64,000 nucleotides of DNA, taken from contig NZ_DS264367.1 in assembly GCF_000153925.1 (NCBI RefSeq), positions 1 through 64,000 on the forward strand, written 5' to 3'. The position numbers and the translations under genes were made by a program. The notes beneath the pieces are model-generated. The model worked only from the letters and a program-made list of their open reading frames with translations. It was not told the origin of the DNA and did no database searches. Each line of letters begins with the position of its first letter. Position 1 is the stretch's first letter. This document shows positions 53,449 through 62,862 of the stretch, one piece after another. The stretch comes from [Ruminococcus] torques ATCC 27756. GTDB taxonomy: Bacteria > Bacillota > Clostridia > Lachnospirales > Lachnospiraceae.

Positions 53449-53590
53449 CAAGGAAGCTATTTTTATTAGCAAGGACATCGTTTCTGTTCGTTTCCAATTA
53501 GCAAAATATAAGTTCCAACTCATAAACATACATTAACCTCCAATAAAAGAAAAATGGTTTTGTCTAAAGAGTACAGCTAAACAAAAAAAG

Positions 53591-53620
53591 CTGTAAACCC
53601 TTGAAAACAAAGGCTTACAG
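53591..53620. terminator. hairpin between integrase remnant and tRNA
   Basis: CTGTAA.CCTT and AAGG.TTACAG form an imperfect stem. It lies just past the 3' end of the minus-strand tRNA gene, but T-runs are weak, so the role is uncertain. Confidence 0.35.
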
Positions 53621-53632
53621 CGTTGTTTCCAG

Positions 53633-53706
53633 CGTCCCAGAGAGGATTTGAACCTCCGACCCCACGCTTAGGAGGCGTGTGCTCTATCCAACTGAGCTAC
53701 TGAGAC
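53633..53706 (-). tRNA. tRNA-Arg (anticodon CCU)
   Basis: The 74-nt sequence folds as a full cloverleaf: acceptor GTCTCAG/CTGGGAC, D arm with AGTTGGAT, anticodon loop CTCCTAA with anticodon CCT, and T arm with TTCAAAT. CCA is not encoded. It is next to integrase fragments, and tRNA-Arg genes are frequent integration sites. Confidence 0.93.
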
Positions 53707-53739
53707 ATCTATCAAAAATATTAAGTTGTATGCAAAATT

Positions 53740-53798
53740 TAGACTCGAATCATCTACCGCTTAGGAGGACCCTGTTATATCCATTTAACTAACGAGAC
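53740..53798 (-). pseudogene. degenerate second tRNA-Arg(CCU)
   Basis: A tRNA-like 5' half (GTCTCGTTAGTTAAATGGATATAAC, shown here in part) leads to an anticodon loop CTCCTAA, but the anticodon stem does not pair and the 3' half lacks a matching acceptor strand. It shares the 11 bp CGCTTAGGAGG with the intact tRNA (53665-53675 and 53758-53768), a possible attachment core. Confidence 0.6.
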
Positions 53799-54221
53799 AA
53801 ATGCCGCTTTTCCTTGAAAACATTCTGTTTTCAGGATTTTTGTTATGGCAACCTTTATTTTAATTATCAGCTCTTTTGAAGCTGTTAATTACAATTATTT
53901 TACTTTTTTAATATTTGTAAATACCTCATCTATTATAACAGTTTCATCTGTCTGCTACAACCGTTTTTCGTATTTTTCTGAAATCATTTTGCTTCCACTA
54001 TTTTTTCCATGATTTTTATTTTTGTTAGTTTTACGTTAAATTCTGGTTTTTATTTTTGTTAAGTTTTTCTCTCTATTTTAAATCTTTGTCATTTATTTTA
54101 AATGACTGTAAGGTCTATTGTATGTGTTTTTTTCAAATGCTACGATAACTATCGGCATGTGACCGTCTTTTACTGTCACGGCATCATACGAATAAAACAG
54201 GAACTTTTACAGGAGGTTATT
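53799..54221. other. AT-rich upstream region of the metallophosphoesterase gene
   Basis: No gene is seen. TTTTTATTTTTGTTA occurs twice (54013-54027, 54047-54061). On the opposite strand these read as TAACA-containing units like Pho boxes, with a third, TTAACG, between them. No firm promoter was identified. Confidence 0.4.
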
Positions 54222-56621
54222 ATGAAAAAACGAATCGTTCAATTACAGATCGGCGCTGCGGCGATTGCAGCAATTCTCGGAACGGGAAGCGTTATAAATG
54301 CATTTCCGTGTTCCGCCGCTTTGGTCACTGCTTACGCAAAAGAGCAGAATACCGAGGAAAATGTAACCGTAGTCAATGAAAAGACAACATGGAAATATCT
54401 TGACAACAACACAGATCCGGCATCCGGGCTGTCCTCGCTCACTGCTTGGACTACTCCTGATTTTAATGACTCTGCATGGAAGTCTGCCGCCGGAAAATTC
54501 GGTGCGAAAAGGGGCGCTCTTACATCTTTTAACGGATTTACTCCGACAGTTCTTTTACAGCAATATCAAGATCAAGAAAACAGCAAATGTACTCCGACAT
54601 TTTTCTTCCGTACAACTTTTAATGCACAAAATATTGATCAGATCACTTCTGTCACAGGAACTCTTTTCCATGACGACGCTGTTGCCGTTTACTTAAACGG
54701 ACAGTTGATCACTTCAGCCGACATGCCGGATGAAAAGCATGAAAATAATCTTTATTATGCAGGAGTAAGCGCAGGAGCTCCTAAAGAAGCTTCAGTTGTT
54801 CTTACAAAAGATCAACTGAAAAGCATCTTAAAAGAGGGATCAAACGTTCTTTCTGTAGAACTTCATCAAGACCGTGAATCCAGTTCTGATATTTACTTTG
54901 AATTTCAGAATTTGTCTTTAAACTATAATGAAAATAATACAGACGGCGATAACAGCGGAAGCAATGATGAAAAAGTAACGCAGAAATCTATTTTTCTAAC
55001 TGTAGGAAACGATACGTCAAGTCAGGGAATTACGTGGTACGCCGACACAGAAACGGCAGGAGAAGTTCAGTATGCGGTAAAAACAGGCGATACATTCCCT
55101 GAAAATTACTTAACTGTACCCGCTTCTTCAACAGCTGCAAACGAAAAAGGATTCTATTCTAATCAAGCGGTTCTTACAGGACTTCTTCCTGATAAAGAAT
55201 ATGTGTATCGTGTAAAAAATGGCGATACAATCAGTGATATTTATAGTTTTACTTCCGGAAACAACGACGGTTCTTATGAATTTGCCTTCGTAGGAGATCC
55301 TCAGATCGGCGCCGGCAGCACAGACAGCGATATTGAAGGATGGAATGAAACTTTGAAAACTATTTCTTCAAAATTTAACGCCGACTTTCTTCTTTCAGGC
55401 GGAGATCAGGTAAACACGGCCTCAAATGAAACACAGTATACAGGATACATAAATGAGTTGTTTACTTCCCTTCCGAGCGCTACGACAATCGGAAACCACG
55501 ACTCAGGTTCTGCCGCATATAATCAGCATTTTAACCTGCCAAACGAAAGCGCTGACAAAGGACAGACAACTGCCGGAAGCGACTACTGGTTTGTTTACGA
55601 AAATACACTTTTCATTAATTTAAACTCCAATGACAGATCCACCGCAGAACATAAAGCATTTATCGAAGAAGCAATCGCTGCAAATCCGAATGTAAAATGG
55701 AAAACAGTTGTTTTTCACCATTCTATTTTCTCAACTGCAAGTCATGTTGACGACGGCGATATCATTACAAGACGTAATGAACTTCCTCAAGTTTTCAAAG
55801 ATCTTGATATTGATGTTGTATTAATGGGACATGATCATGTTTACACAAGAACTTATATGATGGACGGAACAACTCCTGACACAAGTAAAGGAGTTCAGAG
55901 CAGCGTTACAAATCCGACAGGAATTCTTTATCTTACCGCAAACTCTGCTTCCGGTAGTAAATACTATGATATCAAAGCTCCGAATGCCGAATATTCCGCT
56001 AAGATGGATCAATCTTACAGAAGAACGGTAACAGATATTAAAGTGACAGATACTTCTTACACAATGAAAACTTATTACGCCGATGATCTATCTTTATTAG
56101 ATGAATTTACAATCTACAAAGCGGATAATACAGCTCTTCTCAATAAGATAAATGAACTTAAAAATATGAATTTATCGGAGTCTGATTATACAAAAGACAG
56201 TTGGAAGTCCTTTTCCGATGCTCTTACATCAGCAGAAGAACTGTTAAAAAATTCTGATGCCACACAAGATATGCTGGATGCATCGCTTTTAGATCTTCAG
56301 ACAGCTTACGAGCATCTTGTCAAAACCGATGATCAAAACGGTAATGATAACAATGGTAATAACAATAACGGCGATAACAATAACGGCAATAACAATAACG
56401 GCAATAACAACAACGGCAATAACAACAATGGCAATAACAACAATGGCAATAACAGCGGCAATAATAATGCCAACAACAATAACAACAGCAGTAATAAAGC
56501 AAATACTTCTGCTCCGTCCGCAAAAACCGGCGATATCACCACTTTTGCTCCGATAGCTTTGCTGCTTGCCGCATCACTTTCCGTTATTGCATTTATTACA
56601 AAAAGAAGGAGATCTGCTTAA
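54222..56621 (+). CDS. secreted metallophosphoesterase (purple acid phosphatase-like), cell-wall anchored
   Basis: A 799-residue surface protein: signal peptide; a jelly-roll domain (about 45-235); a fibronectin-like purple acid phosphatase N-domain (about 250-345); a metallophosphoesterase domain (about 350-610) with metal-binding GDPQIG, GGDQV, GNHD, FHHS and GHDHVYTR; a helical FIVAR-type region; about 45 residues of Asn/Gly repeats; and a sorting signal SAKTGD with membrane helix and KRRR. It would hydrolyse phosphate esters outside the cell. The ATG at 54222 follows AGGAGG (54211-54216); the longer frame is not needed. It is followed 16 bp later by a YibE/F gene. Confidence 0.88.
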   Translation: MKKRIVQLQIGAAAIAAILGTGSVINAFPCSAALVTAYAKEQNTEENVTVVNEKTTWKYLDNNTDPASGLSSLTAWTTPDFNDSAWKSAAGKFGAKRGALTSFNGFTPTVLLQQYQDQENSKCTPTFFFRTTFNAQNIDQITSVTGTLFHDDAVAVYLNGQLITSADMPDEKHENNLYYAGVSAGAPKEASVVLTKDQLKSILKEGSNVLSVELHQDRESSSDIYFEFQNLSLNYNENNTDGDNSGSNDEKVTQKSIFLTVGNDTSSQGITWYADTETAGEVQYAVKTGDTFPENYLTVPASSTAANEKGFYSNQAVLTGLLPDKEYVYRVKNGDTISDIYSFTSGNNDGSYEFAFVGDPQIGAGSTDSDIEGWNETLKTISSKFNADFLLSGGDQVNTASNETQYTGYINELFTSLPSATTIGNHDSGSAAYNQHFNLPNESADKGQTTAGSDYWFVYENTLFINLNSNDRSTAEHKAFIEEAIAANPNVKWKTVVFHHSIFSTASHVDDGDIITRRNELPQVFKDLDIDVVLMGHDHVYTRTYMMDGTTPDTSKGVQSSVTNPTGILYLTANSASGSKYYDIKAPNAEYSAKMDQSYRRTVTDIKVTDTSYTMKTYYADDLSLLDEFTIYKADNTALLNKINELKNMNLSESDYTKDSWKSFSDALTSAEELLKNSDATQDMLDASLLDLQTAYEHLVKTDDQNGNDNNGNNNNGDNNNGNNNNGNNNNGNNNNGNNNNGNNSGNNNANNNNNSSNKANTSAPSAKTGDITTFAPIALLLAASLSVIAFITKRRRSA
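56335..56475 (+). repeat. Asn-Gly coding microsatellite-like repeats
   Basis: Runs of GGCAATAACAAC-like units, mostly 15 bp, encode NGNNN repeats that serve as a flexible spacer before the sorting signal. Slippage could vary the length in frame. Confidence 0.8.
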
Positions 56622-56637
56622 GATCAGATAGGATAAA

Positions 56638-57786
56638 ATGATGTTGAGAAAAATAAAGCAAAACTATATTGTACTGATACTTATTTTCCTCAGTGTCCTC
56701 ACTATACTTATTCTTCAGAATTTCGGGTTTAAAAGCTATTCTCGATACAGCACAGATACACTCCACTACGACAAAGGTGTCGTAGTGGAGATTTCTAATG
56801 AGGACATTGAATATGATAAAGAACTTAAAATTTACCTCGGCAGTCAGGATTTAAAAATAAAAATGTCCGAAGGAATTCAAAAAGGTAAAATTATAGAAGT
56901 AACAAATTATCTAACGAAAACACATAATGTTCATGCGAAAATCCATATGCCTCTTATTATCAATATCGATCAGCCTGATAATATTGAGCCATATTATACT
57001 GTATACAATTATGACCGCACATTTTCTCTTTTTGCATGTGCCGCCGTTCTTGCAGCCGCGATCTTTTGTATCGGCGGAGGAAAGGGATTAAAATCAATCG
57101 CAGGGCTTCTTTATTCTATGCTTCTTATCATTGAATTTCTCCTGCCTGCCGTATTCTCAGGATGGCCGCCGATCGCATCCAGTATCATATGTGCCATACT
57201 CTCCACGGCAGTTACTCTTCTTCTGTTAAACGGACAAAGCGGGAAAACATTTTCCGCGATTTTATCTACAATGATTGGAATGTTTTTTGCGCTTATTCTT
57301 TTCCTTATCACATCTGCCATGATCCATGTGGACGGATTCAGTTCGGCAGATGCCGAAGGTTTGATTTTAATACATGAAGAAACCGGTCTACAGATTAAAG
57401 ACGTTCTTTTTGCGGGAGTTGTAATTTCTTCTCTCGGTGCGATCATGGATGTCGGAATGTCTGTCGTTTCATCACTTTACGAAATTTATCACCATAATCC
57501 GACTCTTACTGCAAAAGATATTTTCAGATCCGGTATAGAAATAGGAAAAGATATGATCGGAACAATGACGAATACACTGATCCTTGCATTTACAGGCAGT
57601 GCATTCATCACATTACTTGTGTTCCTCTCATATCAAGTACAATTTAACCAACTTATCAATTCTAATTATCTCAGCATCGAAATTGCTCAGGGACTATGCG
57701 GAACATTCGGAATTGTTCTGACAATTCCAGCCGCTTCTGCAATCTCCGCATTTATGCTGACTCGAAAACAAAAGATGATCCCGTAG
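56638..57786 (+). CDS. YibE/F-family membrane protein
   Basis: A 382-residue protein with one N-terminal helix, an extracytoplasmic domain (to about residue 130) and about seven more membrane helices. GLQIKDVLFAGVVISSLGAIMDVGMSVVSSLYEI is the typical YibE/F block. The function is unknown; related proteins are suspected transporters. It follows the phosphoesterase by 16 bp and is likely co-transcribed. A perfect 30-bp palindrome lies inside it at 56761-56790. Confidence 0.88.
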   Translation: MMLRKIKQNYIVLILIFLSVLTILILQNFGFKSYSRYSTDTLHYDKGVVVEISNEDIEYDKELKIYLGSQDLKIKMSEGIQKGKIIEVTNYLTKTHNVHAKIHMPLIINIDQPDNIEPYYTVYNYDRTFSLFACAAVLAAAIFCIGGGKGLKSIAGLLYSMLLIIEFLLPAVFSGWPPIASSIICAILSTAVTLLLLNGQSGKTFSAILSTMIGMFFALILFLITSAMIHVDGFSSADAEGLILIHEETGLQIKDVLFAGVVISSLGAIMDVGMSVVSSLYEIYHHNPTLTAKDIFRSGIEIGKDMIGTMTNTLILAFTGSAFITLLVFLSYQVQFNQLINSNYLSIEIAQGLCGTFGIVLTIPAASAISAFMLTRKQKMIP

Positions 57787-57819
57787 TGTGCCTTTCGGCT
57801 CTTCCGGCGATTATTCATA

Positions 57820-58695
57820 TTAAAAATTAATATATCCCTGCAGCCAGATTGTTCCTTTGAACCGTCTCCCGATCTCAGGTTCTCCCATCGTCTCGGATAC
57901 GGGAACACATATATCAAATTGAAGCTCGTTTACATTAAGCTTCATCTGATATACTTCCCTGTCCGTGACGATGTTTTTTCGTCTGCGGACTGCCAGTATC
58001 TCTCCCATGATAGAATAAAGATCGCACTCTATTCCATACGGCATAAAATACGTATCCACTATAGAAAATATATCCTCATTTGCAAGTCTTTTTGAAACTT
58101 GAGAATACATATCTATATCGTCTAATGTCAGTGTTTCTATCGCGCTCTGATCTCCGTTTCTTGCTGCATTAATGAGCATCTTCCGGTTATCCGAAGCTTC
58201 TTTTTCCGACCTTACGCTTTTCTCGTCTTTGCTTACCGGAAGCAATATCATTCCTGATAAAGCAAGCCCGGATAAAGTAACTGACGTCGTCGGATCTGCC
58301 GGGAATCCGGCCTGACGCTCTCTCATATATTCGATTCCGTTCTGCACCGTAAATATCAGACTTATTCCGATCTTAGAATCTTCACACATTCCGAGATATT
58401 GTTCTTTTTCAATTTTTCTCTCTACGGCAATTTCTGCATATGTGCTTATACCGCTTCCTTCAAAATACGGAAAATAATAATAAGGATCAAAATATTCTCT
58501 TTCATCTAATCCGCCGCACAGTGCAATTCCCATACTTTGTCCGTATTCTTTTTTCAGCTCACAGAAATCTTCTCCCGGCTTATAAGAAACTATTGTCTGA
58601 TGAGTACACTGCTCTTCAACTTCTTCCAACAGCTTTTTTAAGTCTGATCTTGTTTGAATATTATCAAATCCTAACGCTTTTAAATACTTATGCAT
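57820..58695 (-). CDS. DUF3881 family protein
   Basis: A 291-residue soluble protein (MHKYLKALGFDNIQTRSDLKKLL at the start; DREVYQMKLNVNELQFDI near the end) that matches DUF3881, found mainly in Lachnospiraceae beside serS. Its function is unknown. No signal peptide or membrane segments are seen. It is convergent with the YibE/F gene, and is next to serS on the same strand. Confidence 0.8.
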   Translation of the reverse strand: MHKYLKALGFDNIQTRSDLKKLLEEVEEQCTHQTIVSYKPGEDFCELKKEYGQSMGIALCGGLDEREYFDPYYYFPYFEGSGISTYAEIAVERKIEKEQYLGMCEDSKIGISLIFTVQNGIEYMRERQAGFPADPTTSVTLSGLALSGMILLPVSKDEKSVRSEKEASDNRKMLINAARNGDQSAIETLTLDDIDMYSQVSKRLANEDIFSIVDTYFMPYGIECDLYSIMGEILAVRRRKNIVTDREVYQMKLNVNELQFDICVPVSETMGEPEIGRRFKGTIWLQGYINF

Positions 58696-58741
58696 CTATT
58701 TTTCATCTTTCTGTCTTGATTGTTTTCAGATCTTTTTACTC

Positions 58742-60031
58742 TTATTTTTTCTTGACTTCTATTTTCTCATTTCCGCCCATATACGGTCTGAGAACTTCAG
58801 GAATTTTTACCGATCCGTCAGCCTGAAGATTATTTTCCAAAAATGCAATCAGCATTCTCGGCGGAGCGACAACTGTATTATTCAGTGTATGTGCAAAATA
58901 GCTTCCGTCTTTACCTTTCACGCGAATACCGAGACGTCTCGCCTGTGCATCTCCGAGATTTGAACAACTTCCTACCTCAAAATATTTTTTCTGACGCGGA
59001 GACCACGCTTCTACATCTACAGACTTCACTTTCAAATCTGCAAGATCTCCCGAACAACACTCAAGTGTTCTTACCGGAATATCCATAGAACGGAACAGAT
59101 CAACTGTATTTTTCCACAATTTTTCATACCACTCCATACTTTCTTCCGGTTTGCAGACAACGATCATTTCCTGTTTTTCAAACTGATGAATACGGTATAC
59201 TCCTCTTTCTTCGATTCCGTGAGCTCCTTTTTCTTTTCTGAAACAAGGTGAATAACTTGTCAGTGTCTGTGGAAGTTCCTCTTCCGTAAGCTGTGTATTA
59301 ATAAACTTTCCGATCATAGAATGCTCGCTTGTTCCGATAAGATAAAGATCTTCTCCTTCAATCTTATACATCATCGCATCCATTTCCGCAAAACTCATTA
59401 CGCCTGTAACAACATTACTTCTGATCATAAACGGAGGTATACAATATGTAAAACCTCTGTTGATCATAAAATCGCGGGCATAAGATATCACTGCCGAATG
59501 CAGTCTTGCTATATCTCCCATAAGATAATAAAAACCGTTTCCTGCAACTTTTCTCGCACTGTCAAGATCAATGCCGTTAAACGCTTCCATAATCTCTGTG
59601 TGATACGGAATTTCAAAATCAGGAACTACCGGCTCTCCAAAACGCTCGAGTTCTACATTCTCACTGTCATCTTTTCCAATCGGAACAGACGGATCGATAA
59701 TATTCGGAATGGTCATCATGATTTTCTTGATTTTTTCTTCAACTTCTTTTTCTTCTACAGACAACTCCTCGATTCTTCCTGCGCTTTCACTTACTTTTTT
59801 CTTAAGAACTTCTGCTTCTTCAAATTTTTTCTGAGCCATCATTGCTCCGATTTCTTTTGAAGATTTATTCTTTTCTGCACGAAGAGCTTCTACTTCCTGC
59901 TTTATCTCTCTGTTTCTTAAGTCTAATTCAATTACTTCATCAACAAGAGGAAGTTTTTCATCCTGAAATTTATTTTTAATATTTTGTTTTACGATTTCCG
60001 GGTTACTTCTTAAAAATTTAATATCTAACAT
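58742..60031 (-). CDS. serS: seryl-tRNA synthetase
   Basis: A 429-residue class II synthetase that charges tRNA-Ser. The N-terminal coiled-coil arm (about residues 25-110) binds the long variable arm of tRNA-Ser; motif 2 is FRKEKGAHGIEERGVYRIHQFEK and motif 3 is NNTVVAPPRMLIAFLEN. Length and order are standard. No T-box leader is visible in the 104-bp upstream gap. Confidence 0.96.
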   Translation of the reverse strand: MLDIKFLRSNPEIVKQNIKNKFQDEKLPLVDEVIELDLRNREIKQEVEALRAEKNKSSKEIGAMMAQKKFEEAEVLKKKVSESAGRIEELSVEEKEVEEKIKKIMMTIPNIIDPSVPIGKDDSENVELERFGEPVVPDFEIPYHTEIMEAFNGIDLDSARKVAGNGFYYLMGDIARLHSAVISYARDFMINRGFTYCIPPFMIRSNVVTGVMSFAEMDAMMYKIEGEDLYLIGTSEHSMIGKFINTQLTEEELPQTLTSYSPCFRKEKGAHGIEERGVYRIHQFEKQEMIVVCKPEESMEWYEKLWKNTVDLFRSMDIPVRTLECCSGDLADLKVKSVDVEAWSPRQKKYFEVGSCSNLGDAQARRLGIRVKGKDGSYFAHTLNNTVVAPPRMLIAFLENNLQADGSVKIPEVLRPYMGGNEKIEVKKK

Positions 60032-60135
60032 AACATATACTCCTTTTTCTTCTTTACTCTTTTCCTAATTAAAATTCACATTTTATTATTGCTAAAACTT
60101 ATATCTTTTCTTTATGATCACACTTTTCTATACGG

Positions 60136-60663
60136 TTATTCTTCCATATCTCTCAAATCATATTTTTCTTGATACACCGCTTTTTCCAGACATTCTTTTT
60201 CTTCGGATGATAACTCAATATAGCTTTCACCGTTTACAACTTCTTTTATATAAGTGTAACAGCCTTCTCTGCTGTGCATTGCATTGAAGATCCATCCGTT
60301 ATTGTTTTCATCCAGCATTGTAAGTGCAAAACTCAATTCTCCGCCCATTTCGTGAAAAGCATCGTATTTGACAATTCCGACCTTCTGATAATGTGTTTTC
60401 ATTTTTTCCGAAATTTCTTTTACTTCTTTTTCATTTGCTCTCACAAGTTCTGCGATTTCATCCAGTTCATCAAATTTGCCGAAAATACTTTTTTCAAGAT
60501 TTTTTCCGTTTTTTCCACGCATAAATGTTACATAACTTTTCTGTAAACGTCTATATTTTGTATTCAGCATCACATACAATACGATCATTACAATTTGTAT
60601 GATAAACATAACGACAAACAGATAAAACGGATCTACTCCCCAACTATCCAATATACCTTTCAT
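60136..60663 (-). CDS. DUF4446 family membrane-anchored protein
   Basis: A 175-residue protein with one N-terminal membrane helix (about residues 13-33), a short coiled-coil and a soluble C-terminal domain (VKYDAFHEMGGELSFALTMLDENNNGWI). This matches DUF4446, which is usually found next to parB in Clostridia and whose function is unknown. Here too parB is next to it. Confidence 0.88.
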   Translation of the reverse strand: MKGILDSWGVDPFYLFVVMFIIQIVMIVLYVMLNTKYRRLQKSYVTFMRGKNGKNLEKSIFGKFDELDEIAELVRANEKEVKEISEKMKTHYQKVGIVKYDAFHEMGGELSFALTMLDENNNGWIFNAMHSREGCYTYIKEVVNGESYIELSSEEKECLEKAVYQEKYDLRDMEE

Positions 60664-60743
60664 TTCTTTTCATCTCCCCATATTTTATGACTTTTGCTTC
60701 ATCTTTTTTCTATACGTTCTTCCTTTTCACATTTCTATTTCTT

Positions 60744-61658
60744 CTATTTTGATTGAATAGACATGATCAAATCATAGATTCTTTCAAGTTCTTCCTCTGA
60801 ATAATATTCTATCTCAATCTTTCCCTTTCCATTCGCTTTTGGGTTAACACTCACTTTTGTTCCTATTATATTTTTCAAGTGTTCTTCGAGATTATTGTAC
60901 ACAAACATGTGTTCTCGTTTTTGTACTTTTACTTCTTTTTTGGGATTTTTTAAAGCTTTTACAAGTTTTTCAGTTTCCCGAACGCTTAATTTTTCATCAA
61001 ATATCTTGTTTGCCAATATATACTGCTGTTCTTCATCGTCAAGCGCCAACAAAGCTCTTGCATGTCCGGTACTGATCATATCATCAACTATCATCTGCTG
61101 TACACGCTCACTTAGTTTAAGCAGCCGCATGGAATTCGTTACCGCTGTCCGACTTTTTGAAACCCGCTCTGCAACTTCATCTTGTTTTAAATCAAATTCC
61201 TCTAGCAGACGTTTATATGCCATTGCTTCCTCGATCGGATTCAAATTTTCCCTCTGAATATTTTCAATAAGAGAAATTTCAACAATCTCCTGATCCGTAT
61301 AGTTTTTCACAATAATCGGAACATCTTTAATTCCCGCAAGCTTTGCAGCTCTCCATCTTCTCTCACCCGCTATGATTTCATAATAATCTTTCTTTTTTTG
61401 AACAAGAAGCGGCTGTAATATTCCAAATTGCCTGATAGAATCTGCCAATTCCATAAGCGAATCTTCATCAAATTCTTTTCTTGGCTGTTCTCTGTTCGGT
61501 TCAACTTCATTTATTTTTACTAATATTTCCCCGGATCCAACATTTTTTTCTTGTTTTTCTTTACTTACTTTCTGCTGAGATGCTGATTCTTCCTTCACAG
61601 TCTTATTCGGGATAAGACTATCCAATCCTTTTCCAAGACCATTTCTTTTCCCTGCCAT
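60744..61658 (-). CDS. parB: ParB/Spo0J-family chromosome partition protein
   Basis: A 304-residue protein: N-terminal GLGKGLDSLIP (ParA-interacting type), CTPase/DNA-binding core (QPRKEFDEDSLMELADSIRQFGILQPLLVQ; GERRWRAAKLAG; ENIQRENLNPIEEA), central helix-turn-helix and a C-terminal dimerisation region. The ATG at 61658 is chosen; a GTG at 61664 that overlaps the parA stop (GTGA) is also possible. Two parS sites lie just upstream of parA. Confidence 0.95.
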   Translation of the reverse strand: MAGKRNGLGKGLDSLIPNKTVKEESASQQKVSKEKQEKNVGSGEILVKINEVEPNREQPRKEFDEDSLMELADSIRQFGILQPLLVQKKKDYYEIIAGERRWRAAKLAGIKDVPIIVKNYTDQEIVEISLIENIQRENLNPIEEAMAYKRLLEEFDLKQDEVAERVSKSRTAVTNSMRLLKLSERVQQMIVDDMISTGHARALLALDDEEQQYILANKIFDEKLSVRETEKLVKALKNPKKEVKVQKREHMFVYNNLEEHLKNIIGTKVSVNPKANGKGKIEIEYYSEEELERIYDLIMSIQSK

Positions 61659-61660
61659 AA

Positions 61661-62428
61661 TCACTCTTCTCCTTTATGAATAACTTCTTCTGCCAACAGC
61701 ATATAACTCGTAGCTCCTGTTGACTTCGGATCATAAAGATTGATCGGCATTCCATAACTAGGAGCTTCCGCTAATCTAATATTTCTCGGAATAATTGTCT
61801 TATAAATATTCTGATTCAAATTATCCTTAACGTTTTCCACAACTTGTAGGGAAAGATTCGTTCTTGCATCATACATTGTAAATACGACGCCTTCTATCTC
61901 AAGATTCGGATTCAATCTCTCCTGTACAAGTTCAATCGTATGTATCAACTGACTCAGTCCTTCCAATGCATAATATTCGCATTGTATAGGCACTATTATA
62001 GAATCAGCCGTTGTCATTGCATTTATTGTAAGCATGCTCAATGCAGGCGGACAATCAATTACAACAAAATCATATTCATCTTTTACTTTTTCCACTTCAG
62101 TTTTTAATATATATTCCTTATTTTCAACACCGATCAATTCAATCTCTGCCGCCGAAAGGTTTATATTAGAAGGAAGAACGTCAAGATTTTCAAGTGCATC
62201 TTTACATATACACTCTTCAATTCCCGCATTTCCTATTATCAGATCATAAACTGTTTTTTCAGCTTCGTCTTTATCAACACCTAAACCACTTGTCATATTT
62301 CCTTGTGGATCCATATCAAGAGCAAGAACTTTTTTCCCTTTACTTGCAAGAGCAGCCGATAGATTTATAGAAGTTGTTGTCTTACCTACCCCGCCTTTTT
62401 GGTTGGCAATAGCTATTATTCTCCCCAT
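61661..62428 (-). CDS. parA: ParA/Soj-family partition ATPase
   Basis: A 255-residue Walker-type ATPase with the deviant Walker A KGGVGKTTTSINL, switch I DMDPQGNMTSGLG and Walker B FVVIDCPPAL. It moves or regulates the origin region with ParB and parS. The coding end touches parB, so they form one operon. Confidence 0.96.
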   Translation of the reverse strand: MGRIIAIANQKGGVGKTTTSINLSAALASKGKKVLALDMDPQGNMTSGLGVDKDEAEKTVYDLIIGNAGIEECICKDALENLDVLPSNINLSAAEIELIGVENKEYILKTEVEKVKDEYDFVVIDCPPALSMLTINAMTTADSIIVPIQCEYYALEGLSQLIHTIELVQERLNPNLEIEGVVFTMYDARTNLSLQVVENVKDNLNQNIYKTIIPRNIRLAEAPSYGMPINLYDPKSTGATSYMLLAEEVIHKGEE

Positions 62429-62591
62429 TTTTGCCTCCTCATATGCGTTCTTTTAACATATTTTATATAATATTGCTTCATATTCCAAGACGCTCGCAAT
62501 AAGAACACTGATGTTTTCACAATCTAAATTCCTTATGTTCGCGTATTTTATATTATACCACTTTTCAAATTATTAATCTATAACTTTTGAA

Positions 62592-62607
62592 TGTTTCACG
62601 TGAAACA
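62592..62607. promoter_or_regulatory. parS site 1
   Basis: Perfect 16-bp palindrome TGTTTCACGTGAAACA, the canonical chromosomal parS bound by ParB. Confidence 0.95.
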
Positions 62608-62729
62608 TTTTATTAACTTTTCACGTTTTTATCTTTTAAAATAACCTTTTATATCTACCATTACTAACAAAAAATCATTTTCTATTTTTGACTTTTTTAT
62701 TTCTGCTTCTGCTTTTTATTACAATAAAA

Positions 62730-62745
62730 TGTTTCACGTGAAACA
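62730..62745. promoter_or_regulatory. parS site 2
   Basis: A second perfect TGTTTCACGTGAAACA, 138 bp from the first. Both are close to parAB, as in origin-proximal regions of Firmicutes. Confidence 0.95.
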
Positions 62746-62799
62746 TTTTATAAATCATTTCTATTATCTCTTAAAATATTCTTATTATTTCTTTCATTC

Positions 62800-62828
62800 T
62801 TGAATTGATAAATTCAGTGTAGTATAAT
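62800..62828 (+). promoter_or_regulatory. promoter of the alpha/beta hydrolase gene
   Basis: TTGAAT (62800-62805), 17-bp spacer, TATAAT (62823-62828), 34 bp before the start codon. Confidence 0.65.
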
Positions 62829-62862
62829 AATTAAATAAAGTATTGAAAGATGGTGAAATCCT

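Larger units (their letters stand above)
62429..62862. other. divergent intergenic region with two parS sites
   Basis: AT-rich region between parA and the plus-strand hydrolase. It holds two perfect parS sites and the promoter of the hydrolase gene. No DnaA-box cluster was seen, so it is not oriC itself. Confidence 0.6.

Noticed and set aside
56317-56556. Open frames on both strands across the Asn/Gly repeats
   Set aside because: They are by-products of the low-complexity repeats in the phosphoesterase gene.
60032-60135. T-box leader of serS
   Set aside because: The gap is only 104 bp and lacks the T-box consensus and a terminator.
62429-62862. Replication origin (oriC)
   Set aside because: parS sites show closeness to the origin, but no cluster of DnaA boxes or dnaA/dnaN genes is present.
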